Source: Ruminococcus flavefaciens
GTDB taxonomy: Bacteria; Bacillota; Clostridia; Oscillospirales; Ruminococcaceae
Direction: 5' to 3'
NCBI GenBank assembly: GCA_015067005.1
Contig: SVNH01000008.1
Span: 1 to 64,000, forward strand
Length of the DNA stretch: 64,000 nt
The notes below the pieces were generated by a model, which made no database searches, was not told the origin of the DNA, and was given only the letters and a program-made list of their open reading frames with translations. The first letter of the stretch is position 1, and every line of letters begins with the position of its first letter. Shown piece by piece: positions 17,379 to 25,950 of the stretch. A program made the translations under genes and the position numbers.

Positions 17379-17786
17379 ATGGAATTTAACAATAAACTTT
17401 ACGAGCTTCGTAAGCAGAAGGGCTTATCACAGGAGGAGCTTGCCAATCGTCTTAATGTATCAAGACAGACCATATCAAAGTGGGAGGTCGGTGATTCTAC
17501 TCCCGATATGGAAAAACTCGCCGCTATCAGCGACCTGTTCGGTATATCTCTTGACGAACTGGTGCTGGACAAAGCCCCTGAACCCGCAAATACTGCCGCA
17601 CCGTCTCCGGAAGCGTCTGCCAAATCCGACCTTTACACCGACATAAAGACCCATGTCATAACAGAAGATAACAAGAAAAAAGCTAAAAAAGGTGCAAAGA
17701 TAGCTCTTATAGTTTTAGGTGCATTTCTGGCAGTTGACGTAATATCATTTGTAGTATACGTAGCATTGAACGGTCTTCCAAAGTAA
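17379..17786 (+). CDS. XRE-family regulator with C-terminal membrane helix
   Basis: A 135-residue protein. ATG 17379 follows CAGGAGG and is preferred over upstream in-frame codons. Residues about 7-62 are a textbook XRE helix-turn-helix (LRKQKGLSQEELANRLNVSRQTISKWEVGDSTPD). A linker rich in Pro/Ala/Ser follows, then a lysine-rich stretch and one transmembrane helix (about 107-130). The layout is common in Firmicutes and suggests a membrane-tethered regulator. No target is known; the GTTAAC repeat in its own leader is a candidate site. Confidence 0.85.
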   Translation: MEFNNKLYELRKQKGLSQEELANRLNVSRQTISKWEVGDSTPDMEKLAAISDLFGISLDELVLDKAPEPANTAAPSPEASAKSDLYTDIKTHVITEDNKKKAKKGAKIALIVLGAFLAVDVISFVVYVALNGLPK

Positions 17787-17791
17787 AAAGC

Positions 17792-17826
17792 AGCAGGTGC
17801 TTCGGCAATAAGAATCACCTGCTTTC
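17792..17826 (+). terminator. Terminator of the XRE gene
   Basis: Arms AGCAGGTG (17792-17799) and CACCTGCT (17816-17823) followed by a short T run. The T run is brief, so termination may be partial. Confidence 0.6.
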
Positions 17827-17966
17827 GCCGTCTGCGGTGAAGTGTTCATAAAAATGTATTGACGTACACCGGGATCTATGGTAAGATTTGAAATATAAGC
17901 CGCAGGCAGACATGAAGTCATGTGCCAGAACTCTGGACTTTACCTGTGGCTTGAAGGAGGAAGATA

Positions 17967-18878
17967 ATGACATTACAGCAATTGAAATACATAATAATGA
18001 TAGCTGAGACCGGCTCGATAACAATGGCTGCCGAGCGTCTGTTTATAGCGCAGCCAAGCCTTTCAAAGTCAGTCGCAGAGCTTGAAAGAGAAATGGGGAT
18101 CACTATATTCAACCGCAGCAACAGAGGAGTTTATCTTTCCGAAGAGGGGACAAGATTTCTTTCCTATGCAAGACAGATCGTAGAACAGGCAGAGATCCTT
18201 GAAAATGAGTATAAGTCCGCTCCTCCGCCGAACCGTGCGTTTTCGGTATCTTCACAGCATTATGCCTTTGTGGTGAATGCTTTTGTTGAGCTTGTCAGAG
18301 AATACGGCAGAGACAAGTATGAGTTCACACTGCGTGAGTTGAAAACCGCTGAAATAATTGAAGATGTCCGCACTCATCGAAGCGATATAGGTGTGTTGTT
18401 CCTGAGCCATTTCAACCGCGAGGTTATACGGCATATCCTTCAAAACGAGGAACTGAGATTTGAGACGCTTTTCACTGCTAAGCCTCATGTATTCGTCAGC
18501 AGGAGCAATCCTCTTGTGGGCAGAAAGACGGTCACCCTCAGCGACCTAAAGGATTATCCGCGCCTGACTTACGATCAGGGGGTGAAGAATTCCTTCTACT
18601 TTGCCGAGGAACTGCATATTACGGCAGACAGCCCTAAAAATATCATAGTTTCAGACAGAGCAACGCTTTTCAATCTCCTTATAGGACTTGACGGATATAC
18701 AATATCTTCCGGAATACTCAGCGAGGACCTCAACGGCAGCAATATCGTGTCTATCCCGCTTGAAAGCGATGAGGAAATGGAGATAGGCTACATTGTTACC
18801 ACAGACCGTCCGATCAATGCAATAACGCGCCGGTACCTTGAGCATCTGAGCCGCTACATCGAAAACTACTCTGTCTGA
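17967..18878 (+). CDS. LysR-family transcriptional regulator
   Basis: A 303-residue regulator. Residues 1-60 are the LysR winged helix-turn-helix (MTLQQLKYIIMIAETGSITMAAERLFIAQPSLSKSV is the classic start), followed by the linker helix and a two-lobed effector domain (about 90-300). It lies 99 bases upstream of metE in the same direction. By position it may be the regulator of metE-metF, as MetR is in enterobacteria, with homocysteine as a likely effector; that is inference. An AAGGAGGA site precedes the ATG. Confidence 0.88.
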   Translation: MTLQQLKYIIMIAETGSITMAAERLFIAQPSLSKSVAELEREMGITIFNRSNRGVYLSEEGTRFLSYARQIVEQAEILENEYKSAPPPNRAFSVSSQHYAFVVNAFVELVREYGRDKYEFTLRELKTAEIIEDVRTHRSDIGVLFLSHFNREVIRHILQNEELRFETLFTAKPHVFVSRSNPLVGRKTVTLSDLKDYPRLTYDQGVKNSFYFAEELHITADSPKNIIVSDRATLFNLLIGLDGYTISSGILSEDLNGSNIVSIPLESDEEMEIGYIVTTDRPINAITRRYLEHLSRYIENYSV

Positions 18879-18938
18879 CATAGCTTTTAGCTATGGAGAC
18901 GCATTTCTTTTTGGTATTAACACATTTCTGAAAGACGT

Positions 18939-18965
18939 GGTATAATAAGACCATAACATTATACC
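18939..18965 (+). promoter_or_regulatory. metE promoter overlapped by a LysR-type T-N11-A box
   Basis: An extended -10 (TGGTATAAT, 18938-18946) is part of a perfect inverted repeat: GGTATAAT (18939-18946) and ATTATACC (18958-18965), spaced 11 nt. The inner form TATAAT-N11-ATTATA fits the LysR T-N11-A rule. No SAM riboswitch is present in this short leader. Confidence 0.55.
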
Positions 18966-18977
18966 GGAGGAACAGAA

Positions 18978-21251
18978 ATGAAAACTACTATAATCGGATA
19001 CCCAAGAATAGGAAATCTCCGCGAACTCAAATTCGCAAGTGAAAAATACTTCCGCGGCGAGATAACTGCTGCTGAACTTGAAAAAACTGCCAAAGAAATA
19101 CGTGCATATGATCTTGAACTTCAGAAGAAAAGCGGGCTCGATATTATACCATCGAACGACTTCTCTTTCTATGACGGAGTGCTGGATACAGCTTTTCTTC
19201 TGAATGCTGTTCCGGAAAGATATACAGCTCTCGGACTTTCAAAGCTTGATACATATTTTGCTGCTGCAAGAGGCTATCAGGGCAAAAACGGTGATGTAAA
19301 GGCTCTTGCAATGAAAAAGTGGTACAATACCAATTATCATTATATGGTGCCTGAGATTGATGACAGCACAGAGATAAGCCTTACAGGCACAAAGCCTTTT
19401 GACCTCTTCAAGGAGGCTCTCGAAAAGGGCGTGAATACCAAGCCTGTCATCATCGGTGCATATACCTTCCTTAAACTCGCAAGATACAAGGGCTGCAAAC
19501 AGGCAGCGGACTTTGCAGAGCAGACCGCAGCTGCATATTCTGAGATACTCACTAAATTCAATGAACTTGGTGCAGAGTGGGTGCAGTTCGATGAGCCTTC
19601 ACTTGTCAAGGATATGAGCGCTGAGGATGTTCAGCTTTTCGTATCGCTCTATGAAAAGATACTGCCTGCAAAGGGATATGTCAAAGTCCTTGTGCAGACT
19701 TATTTCGGAGATGTTCGTGACTGCTACAACGAGCTTTGCGGACTTGCTGCTGACGGTATCGGACTTGACTTTACCGAGGGCAAAAAATCAATTGAGCTTA
19801 TAAGCAAAAACGGCTTCCCGAATGATAAAACTCTGTTTGCAGGTGTTGTGAACGGAAAGAATATATGGCGCAATAACTATGCTTCAACTCTTTCTATCAT
19901 CGACGAACTCAAAAAGCATACATCGGATATAGTTCTGAACACATCGTGCTCGCTCCTGCACGTTCCGTGTACACTTGCCAATGAAACAAAGCTTGATGAG
20001 AACTATAAAAAGCACTTTGCATACGCTGAGGAAAAGCTCGCTGAACTTGAAGAGATAAGGAAAATCATCGCTTCTGAGCAGCCGCTCACTACCGAGGAAT
20101 ACCGCCGCAATGCCGAACTCCACAGCAAACCTCGTTCCGGCAGGAATGACGCTGTAAGAGAAAAGGTAGCCAAGCTTACTGAAAAGGATTTCGTAAGACT
20201 TCCGGAATTTGCTGAGCGTGAACGTATCCAGAAGGAACGCTTCAGGCTTCCGCTCTTCCCGACAACCACTATCGGCTCATTTCCGCAGACTGCTGAGGTC
20301 AAGTCAGCCCGAAAGGCTTTCCGCAAGGGTGAGATGTCAGAAAATGACTATGAGAGCTTCATAAAGGATAAGATCGCTGAGTGTATCACACAGCAGGAAG
20401 GCATCGGTCTGGACGTTCTCGTTCACGGAGAATTTGAGCGCAATGATATGGTTGAATATTTCGGCGAATGCCTCGACGGATACATCTTCACTGAAAAAGC
20501 ATGGGTACAGTCATACGGTACACGCTGCGTAAAGCCGCCTGTTGTATGGGGAGACATCTCCCGTGCCAAGCCTATGACAGTAACGTGGTCTGTTTATGCA
20601 CAGAGCCTTACCGATAAGCCTATGAAGGGTATGCTGACAGGTCCTGTAACTATCCTGAACTGGTCATTCCCTCGTGAGGACATAACACTCAAAGAGAGCG
20701 CATTGCAGATAGCTCTTGCTATCCGTGAAGAAGTGCTTGATCTCGAAGCAAACGGCATCAGTATAATACAGGTCGATGAAGCCGCTCTTCGTGAGAAGCT
20801 GCCGCTCAGAAAGGCTGACTGGCGTGAGGATTACCTCGATTGGGCTATCCCTGCATTCCGCTGCGTACACAGCGGTGTGAGACCGGAAACTCAGATACAC
20901 ACACATATGTGTTACAGCGAATTTGCTGACATAATACGTGATATTGATGATATGGACGCTGATGTTATCACCTTTGAAGCTTCACGCTCAGATCTTACTA
21001 TCCTCGATGTACTCAAGGAAAATAAATTCCGAACAGAGGTAGGACCGGGAGTTTACGATATACACTCTCCGCGTGTGCCTTCAAAGGAAGAGATAAAGGC
21101 TGCTATCAGCAAGATGAAGGAGCGTATCCCCGCTGAGAAGCTCTGGATCAATCCTGACTGTGGACTTAAAACAAGAGGCAATACCGAAACAGTTCCGAGC
21201 CTTATAAACCTCGTGAACGCTGCAAGAGAGGCACGAAATGAAAACTGCTGA
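18978..21251 (+). CDS. metE: Cobalamin-independent methionine synthase
   Basis: A 757-residue cytoplasmic zinc enzyme, full length for the family. It moves the methyl group of 5-methyl-tetrahydropteroyl-triglutamate to homocysteine. The N-terminal half starts [16 protein letters not shown]; the catalytic half begins near [15 protein letters not shown] (about residue 420). The zinc ligands are visible in HTHMCYSEF and [10 protein letters not shown]. It overlaps metF by 14 bases, so substrate supply and use are co-translated. It is preceded by a LysR gene. Confidence 0.96.
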   Translation: MKTTIIGYPRIGNLRELKFASEKYFRGEITAAELEKTAKEIRAYDLELQKKSGLDIIPSNDFSFYDGVLDTAFLLNAVPERYTALGLSKLDTYFAAARGYQGKNGDVKALAMKKWYNTNYHYMVPEIDDSTEISLTGTKPFDLFKEALEKGVNTKPVIIGAYTFLKLARYKGCKQAADFAEQTAAAYSEILTKFNELGAEWVQFDEPSLVKDMSAEDVQLFVSLYEKILPAKGYVKVLVQTYFGDVRDCYNELCGLAADGIGLDFTEGKKSIELISKNGFPNDKTLFAGVVNGKNIWRNNYASTLSIIDELKKHTSDIVLNTSCSLLHVPCTLANETKLDENYKKHFAYAEEKLAELEEIRKIIASEQPLTTEEYRRNAELHSKPRSGRNDAVREKVAKLTEKDFVRLPEFAERERIQKERFRLPLFPTTTIGSFPQTAEVKSARKAFRKGEMSENDYESFIKDKIAECITQQEGIGLDVLVHGEFERNDMVEYFGECLDGYIFTEKAWVQSYGTRCVKPPVVWGDISRAKPMTVTWSVYAQSLTDKPMKGMLTGPVTILNWSFPREDITLKESALQIALAIREEVLDLEANGISIIQVDEAALREKLPLRKADWREDYLDWAIPAFRCVHSGVRPETQIHTHMCYSEFADIIRDIDDMDADVITFEASRSDLTILDVLKENKFRTEVGPGVYDIHSPRVPSKEEIKAAISKMKERIPAEKLWINPDCGLKTRGNTETVPSLINLVNAAREARNENC

Positions 21252-22116
21252 ATTATTTGAACAGAAGCCGGTGTTTTCGCTGGAGGTCTTCCCGCCTAAG
21301 CCGGATTCTGATGAAAGTGTGATATACAGCACCCTTGAAGCACTGTCTGACATACACCCCGATTTCATAAGCGTCACATACGGTGCAGGCGGCGGAAATA
21401 ACGGCTGCAAGACTATCCAGATAGCTTCGGATATACAGGAAAGATACGGCGTTGAGAGCGTTGCACATCTTCCGTGTATCGGTCTCAGCCGTGAGCAAGC
21501 CTGCGAGATACTCGACAGAATGCAGGCTCACGGTATCGAAAACATTCTTGCGCTCCGCGGGGATCGCAGCGATGCCCTGCGCGGTACAGGTGACTTTGCT
21601 CATGCAAGCGACCTCATTAGCTTTATAAGGCAACGATATGACTTCAACATCATCGCAGCCTGCTATCCGGAGGTACATCCCGAAAGTACAAGCGCATACG
21701 ATGATATAAACTGGCTGAAATATAAGGTGGACTGCGGTGCGGATCACCTTATAACACAGCTTTTCCTCGACAATGAATACTTCTATGACTTTTACGACAG
21801 AGCGTCTGCGGCTGGTATTGATGTTCCGGTAGAGGCTGGGATAATGCCTGTTACGAACAAGCGTCAGATTGAGCGCATGGTCAAGCTCTGCGGAGTTGAG
21901 CTCCCGAAAAAGTTTGTACGTGTTCTTGAAAAATATGAGCATAATGCAACCGCTCTGCGCGATGCCGGCATTGCCTATGCTATCGACCAGATAACCGACC
22001 TTATCGCTGATGGAGTTGACGGCATCCATCTCTATACCATGAACGATCCTTATGTTGCCCATAGGATATATGAAGCTGTGGAAAGCCTAATCTCTGTGAG
22101 CGCATATGCAGTATAA
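21238..22116 (+). CDS. metF: 5,10-methylenetetrahydrofolate reductase
   Basis: A 292-residue FAD enzyme that makes the 5-methyl-tetrahydrofolate used by Met[16 protein letters not shown], the [11 protein letters not shown] segment, [22 protein letters not shown] and [15 protein letters not shown] are all typical. It overlaps metE by 14 bases and ends the operon before a strong terminator at 22177-22218. No missing residues noticed. Confidence 0.96.
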   Translation: MKTAELFEQKPVFSLEVFPPKPDSDESVIYSTLEALSDIHPDFISVTYGAGGGNNGCKTIQIASDIQERYGVESVAHLPCIGLSREQACEILDRMQAHGIENILALRGDRSDALRGTGDFAHASDLISFIRQRYDFNIIAACYPEVHPESTSAYDDINWLKYKVDCGADHLITQLFLDNEYFYDFYDRASAAGIDVPVEAGIMPVTNKRQIERMVKLCGVELPKKFVRVLEKYEHNATALRDAGIAYAIDQITDLIADGVDGIHLYTMNDPYVAHRIYEAVESLISVSAYAV

Positions 22117-22176
22117 ACTTAAACGTTCAGAGCCATAAAAATGTCTGCACACAGCTGCTTTGGATAAGTAACAGAA

Positions 22177-22218
22177 AAGCCTGTATTTAGCATAAACTGC
22201 TAAATACAGGCTTTTTAT
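22177..22218 (+). terminator. Terminator of metE-metF
   Basis: Fifteen-base arms (AAGCCTGTATTTAGC and its complement) around a 7-nt loop, followed by TTTTTATT. Confidence 0.9.
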
Positions 22219-22244
22219 TCTGTTCAGACTATGTAAAATCGGGG

Positions 22245-22336
22245 GACAGCGCCGTAAGCGAATACGTGTATGCTCTGCTAAAAAAGGAAGCGAGCCTACG
22301 CGAGCGTCAACGTAGAAGCCCGCAGGTGCTCCCCGC
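22245..22336. repeat. 92-bp direct repeat, copy 1
   Basis: It matches copy 2 at 22361-22452 with 8 differences by eye (about 91% identity). No coding potential. Confidence 0.85.
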
Positions 22337-22360
22337 CTGTGTTAGTTGTAAAAAATTGAC

Positions 22361-22452
22361 GACAGTGCCGTGAGCGAGTACGTGTATGCTTTGCTAAAAA
22401 AGAAAGCGAGCCTACGCGAGCGTCAACGTGGAAGCCCGCGGGGGCTCCCCGC
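22361..22452. repeat. 92-bp direct repeat, copy 2, abutting tRNA-Arg
   Basis: The right end of this copy touches the encoded CCA of the leftward tRNA-Arg gene. Read leftward, it contains GC-rich hairpins and then TTTCTTTTTT, so it probably includes the tRNA terminator. Confidence 0.85.
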
Positions 22453-22527
22453 TGGTACGCCTGACTGGAGTCGAACCAGCGCACACGGCGTCGGAGGCCG
22501 CTGCTCTATCCACTGAGCTACAGGCGC
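22453..22527 (-). tRNA. tRNA-Arg (anticodon CCG)
   Basis: A 75-nt cloverleaf: acceptor GCGCCTG with CAGGCGT, D arm GCTC/GAGC, anticodon stem GCGGC/GCCGT with loop CTCCGAC (anticodon CCG, reads CGG), T arm GCTGG/CCAGT with TTCGACT loop, discriminator A and an encoded CCA. Confidence 0.95.
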
Positions 22528-22559
22528 ATATAAAATGCAGAATTAAACACACAAGAGAT

Positions 22560-22588
22560 ATTATAACAGAAAAACTCAGATTTTGCAA
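22560..22588 (-). promoter_or_regulatory. Promoter of tRNA-Arg
   Basis: Read leftward: TTGCAA, 17-nt spacer, TATAAT, ending 33 bases before the tRNA 5' end. Confidence 0.75.
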
Positions 22589-22682
22589 GAGGAAACTGAA
22601 ATTTTTTATTAAGCCTCACAGAAATATTTTTAGTATTCTATGAATATAATTAACCGAAAGGTTATACTAATGAGGTGAGGAA

Positions 22683-23858
22683 ATGACACATCGCAAGAAG
22701 AAAAAAATCGCAGGAATTGTAAGACTCTCTATGCTGATCCTGCTGCCTTCAGTGATCGCAGCTTCTGCAAGCTGTATCGGAAGAATTAATCATTTGCTGA
22801 AAAACGAAAGCAAAACCGCAGAGGAACAATCGGCTTATGCAGTAACGCGCGAGGACAACACAAAAGCATCCGAATACAAAAAAACTGCTTCCGTTTCTCC
22901 GGACGACCTTCTCACCGGCAGTCTTATCCTCTCGGAAGGCTATGGCGTAAACGATGAAACAACGGACACATCTCCCAAAGTTAAGCTGAAAGATCCGACA
23001 AAAACCGTTTCAGATAATGCCGGTCCAAAGCCCTACCCTACATCTTGGGGCGACGGCGGTACTATAATCCGCAACACATATCAGCCTTACTCCGGAAACT
23101 GCTTTTTCGACCTTGAAAACGGCGGTCAGGTAAACAACAAAAGTGACATCCCTAACGAAACTCTGATCGAAGAAAGCCGCTGTCTGCCTAATTTCGAGAT
23201 CGGTTCGTCCGACCAGCCGCAGGTACTGATATATCACACGCATACCTCTGAAAGCTTTGAGCCTTATGTCCGCGAAAGCTACGATCCTTCCTTCAACTAC
23301 CGCACGACTGATGAAACCAAAAATGTAGTCATGGTAGGTGACGCTATACAAGCCGAGCTTGAAGCGCAGGGCTTCAACGTTATACACGTCCGCACTATCC
23401 ACGATTATCCCTCCTATAATGGCGCCTATGACCGCAGCAGAGCGTCAATACAGCCTATTCTCGAACAATACCCCAGTATAAAAGTAGCGCTTGATATTCA
23501 CAGGGATGCGATCTCAGGCGAAAATGTTGCCTATCAGCCGTATATAACCGTAGACAATAAAGAGGCTGCACAGATAATGATAATATCCGGCTGTGATGAC
23601 GGTACTCTTGATATGCCAAATTTCATGAAGAATTTCCACTTTGCCTCATCGCTCCAGCAGCAGCTTGAAAGCGATACCCCCGGACTTACACGTCCTATCT
23701 TGTTTGATTACCGGAAATACAATCAGGATCTTACAACAGGAAGTCTGCTTATCGAAGTCGGCTCGCACGGGAATACCCTTGAACAGGTGCAGTATTCCGG
23801 ACAGCTTTTCGGACGCTCTCTCGCAAGGCTCCTGAAAACTCTGAAAAAGGAGGATTAG
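22683..23858 (+). CDS. spoIIP: Stage II sporulation protein P (cell-wall hydrolase)
   Basis: A 391-residue membrane-anchored protein: a charged N-terminus, one membrane helix at about 10-30, a low-complexity linker, then the SpoIIP amidase/endopeptidase domain (about 180-388). The domain shows QVLIYHTHTSESF (metal His), the conserved VKVALDIHRDA-type segment and LLIEVGSHGNTLEQ. In B. subtilis it strips septal peptidoglycan with SpoIID and SpoIIM during engulfment. The gene supports a spore-forming host. It follows GAGGTGAGGAA, and the next small gene starts 2 bases after its stop. Confidence 0.93.
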   Translation: MTHRKKKKIAGIVRLSMLILLPSVIAASASCIGRINHLLKNESKTAEEQSAYAVTREDNTKASEYKKTASVSPDDLLTGSLILSEGYGVNDETTDTSPKVKLKDPTKTVSDNAGPKPYPTSWGDGGTIIRNTYQPYSGNCFFDLENGGQVNNKSDIPNETLIEESRCLPNFEIGSSDQPQVLIYHTHTSESFEPYVRESYDPSFNYRTTDETKNVVMVGDAIQAELEAQGFNVIHVRTIHDYPSYNGAYDRSRASIQPILEQYPSIKVALDIHRDAISGENVAYQPYITVDNKEAAQIMIISGCDDGTLDMPNFMKNFHFASSLQQQLESDTPGLTRPILFDYRKYNQDLTTGSLLIEVGSHGNTLEQVQYSGQLFGRSLARLLKTLKKED

Positions 23859-23860
23859 CG

Positions 23861-24163
23861 TTGCATATAAAGAAAAAAACCGCTGCCAGAGCGGTAATAC
23901 TATACCTTATACTGACAGCCGGTTCGTGGATGTTCATAAATTCATATACTAATTCCTACAACAGGATCACCGGTGAAAAAATAGCACCTGCAAGTGTAAC
24001 ACTAAACGGTGAGAACGCCTCACTGAGCCTTCTTGAACATGATGCCGAAATAGACCTCTCTATGATATGTCCGGAAAGCAAGGTCTATTGTGCCGCGTAT
24101 ATAGCCTCACCTGATGAGATACGCGCTGCTGCGCTTCTTATATCACTTTACAACAGACTTTGA
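23861..24163 (+). CDS. Small membrane-anchored protein downstream of spoIIP
   Basis: A 100-residue protein starting at TTG 23861, 7 bases after an AAGGAGG that lies inside the end of spoIIP. One membrane helix (about 12-30) is followed by a short outer region with no motif I know. The tight coupling to spoIIP suggests a partner in the same process, but function is not known. Its last codons overlap, tail to tail, with the next leftward gene. Confidence 0.65.
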   Translation: MHIKKKTAARAVILYLILTAGSWMFINSYTNSYNRITGEKIAPASVTLNGENASLSLLEHDAEIDLSMICPESKVYCAAYIASPDEIRAAALLISLYNRL

Positions 24164-24700
24164 GCGCCTGATGTTATAAAAGTCATTGAGCTCACCCGAA
24201 TACACAAGAACTGCACCGGGGAAATTCCTGAAATCATCCGGCGTATAAAGGCAGAACGGCTTTTCAAGCGGAATACCGATCTTGTCCATAGTATAAGCTA
24301 CAAACTGTGAGCACAGGAAGTTCTTTTGCCTGTTCCATTCGATATTCAGATAGACTGTAAGCAGCCCGAGAATATTATAAGAATAAATATTCCTGTTATC
24401 GGAAAAATGACGTATAACCCGATAATACGCCTCTTTTTGTTCATGGGTAACAGGCAGCCTGTAAACCTCACAGGGTATTGAACCGAAGCATCCGAGAGTT
24501 CCCTTGCCTACTATTTCCTGATTAAAGGTCGCGGGCAGAGGAAATCTTCTGTAAGTCCGGCAGAAGCTGTACATTTCAGAAAGATCAATATCAGCGGAAA
24601 GAGAAACATGATTGAATGGCTTTTTAGTAACGAAGCGGAAGAACCTTGCCGGTCTTGTTCCCGTCTGTGCCATTATGATATATATATAATCTTCCAGAAT
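24143..24700 (-). CDS. Permuted NlpC/P60 (YiiX-like) hydrolase
   Basis: About 176-185 residues. FNHVSLSADIDLSEMYSF supplies the histidine and NFLCSQFVAYTMDKIGI the cysteine in the order of circularly permuted papain-like NlpC/P60 proteins. The ATG at 24673 lacks a nearby Shine-Dalgarno, while AAAGGAGGG lies 5 bases before an in-frame ATT (24700) and 8 before a CTG (24697). The extra residues (LEDYIYII) continue the expected first strand before MAQTG, so I set the start at the non-AUG codon. Family members act on peptidoglycan or acyl/peptide bonds. No signal peptide is visible. The 3' end overlaps the spoIIP-linked gene. Confidence 0.7.
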   Translation of the reverse strand: MLEDYIYIIMAQTGTRPARFFRFVTKKPFNHVSLSADIDLSEMYSFCRTYRRFPLPATFNQEIVGKGTLGCFGSIPCEVYRLPVTHEQKEAYYRVIRHFSDNRNIYSYNILGLLTVYLNIEWNRQKNFLCSQFVAYTMDKIGIPLEKPFCLYTPDDFRNFPGAVLVYSGELNDFYNIRRSKSVVK

Positions 24701-24786
24701 GTATCCCTCCTTTAATAATATTTAGTCAAAGAGATACTTTTTGACGATCAGATAACTGCAACGCTGCAATTATCACATACATTGTA

Positions 24787-24815
24787 ATTATATCATATTT
24801 TTGCAAGGATTTCAA
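24787..24815 (-). promoter_or_regulatory. Promoter of the YiiX-like gene
   Basis: Read leftward: TTGAAA, 17-nt spacer, TATAAT, about 85 bases before the coding start. Confidence 0.75.
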
Positions 24816-24855
24816 GTCCTACATAGAATTTTTTCTGGATCAAGGCGATGATAAT

Positions 24856-25734
24856 ATGTATGAACAACATGGTTTGCGCCGTTTATGCTTTATGCTGGTA
24901 ATGGACGCGGTAATTTTCGCAGCCTGCGGTCTGTTCTTTTTTCTTGGCAGACTGCTGTTCTTTTCCTCGGCGGATAACAGTGAGGATAATGGCATATTCC
25001 TTCCTGTTATAATGTATCACAGCATACGCAGCGGAACCCCGGCAGAATACGTAACAAGCCCCGAAGAAGCGGAATCAGACCTGCGCTGGCTGAAAAATAA
25101 CGGCTACTGCACTGTGAGTGCAAAGCAGCTTTACGATTACACCTGCGGTATCGGAGAACTTCCGGAAAAGCCTGTTATGATAACTCTCGATGACGGCTTC
25201 TACAATAATCTTTCCGAATACCTTCCGCTTCTTGAAAAGTACGATATGTGTGCAGTGGTATCGGTCGTCGGAAGGTATACGGACTTCATTGCCCCGGCTG
25301 ATCCTCATGTATCTGAATATTCCTACCTCACTTGGGAAGACATACGCTGTCTTATTGATTCCGGAAGGATCGAAATAGGCAGCCATACCTATGATATGCA
25401 TTCGATCAAGGGAGCCCGCCGCGGATGTGCGCGTATCGAGGGCGAATCAGCTGCTGATTATTCAGAAAAGCTTTCAGCCGACATCGGACTTCTGCAAAGC
25501 GAAATGCACGAAAATACCGGTATATCACCGATAGTATTCGCATATCCGTTCGGGAGCGTATGCCGTGAGAGCCTTCCCGTCCTGAGAGAAGCCGGCATAC
25601 TGATCACACTCAATTGCTATGAACGTCCGAATTACATAACCCGCGATCCTGATTGCCTCTACGGTATTTTCCGCTATAACCGCAGCGGTCTGACATCGAC
25701 CGAAGAATTCATGACACGTATCATGAAACAATAA
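24856..25734 (+). CDS. Membrane-anchored polysaccharide deacetylase
   Basis: A 292-residue protein: one N-terminal membrane helix (about 12-36), then a NodB-type deacetylase domain outside the membrane. LPVIMYHSI, the MITLDDGFYNN motif with the paired aspartates, and IGSHTYDMHS with the metal histidines are complete; VFAYPFG follows. It would remove acetyl groups from peptidoglycan or another N-acetylated polysaccharide. It has no obvious partner, and the MITE-like element follows it. Confidence 0.88.
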   Translation: MYEQHGLRRLCFMLVMDAVIFAACGLFFFLGRLLFFSSADNSEDNGIFLPVIMYHSIRSGTPAEYVTSPEEAESDLRWLKNNGYCTVSAKQLYDYTCGIGELPEKPVMITLDDGFYNNLSEYLPLLEKYDMCAVVSVVGRYTDFIAPADPHVSEYSYLTWEDIRCLIDSGRIEIGSHTYDMHSIKGARRGCARIEGESAADYSEKLSADIGLLQSEMHENTGISPIVFAYPFGSVCRESLPVLREAGILITLNCYERPNYITRDPDCLYGIFRYNRSGLTSTEEFMTRIMKQ

Positions 25735-25744
25735 GCATAACAAA

Positions 25745-25936
25745 AGCCCTGCTTATGCAGGGCTCAGTCTGTCAATAAACCACAATTCGATTCTGTTATC
25801 AGCGGGCGACGGAACGTCGCCCCTACAAGAAACAACGATATTTTGGCAAAATGTAGGGGCGGCGTTCCGCCGCCCATGCTGCTTTTTATGTATAATTCGA
25901 CTTTTTCGACAAGTTGAGCCCTGCTTATGCAGGGCT
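25745..25936. mobile_element. MITE-like element flanked by duplicated hairpins
   Basis: The core is a long inverted repeat with 24-base arms at 25804-25827 and 25852-25875 (a few mismatches) around a 24-nt AT-rich centre. It is bracketed by two identical hairpins, AGCCCTGC-TTAT-GCAGGGCT, at 25745-25764 and 25917-25936, each followed by CAG. The outer hairpins may be terminators of the converging genes. No coding region. Confidence 0.7.
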
Positions 25937-25950
25937 CAGCATATAATAAA

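Noticed and set aside
18879-18977. S-box or other riboswitch before metE
   Set aside because: The space is under 100 bases and has no S-box blocks; only a promoter with an inverted repeat is present.
21253-22062. Leftward 269-codon frame under metF
   Set aside because: Antisense to metF, whose motifs are complete; the frame arises from codon bias.
22245-22452. Possible CRISPR array
   Set aside because: Only two units of 92 bp with a 24-bp gap; no short regular repeats or cas genes.
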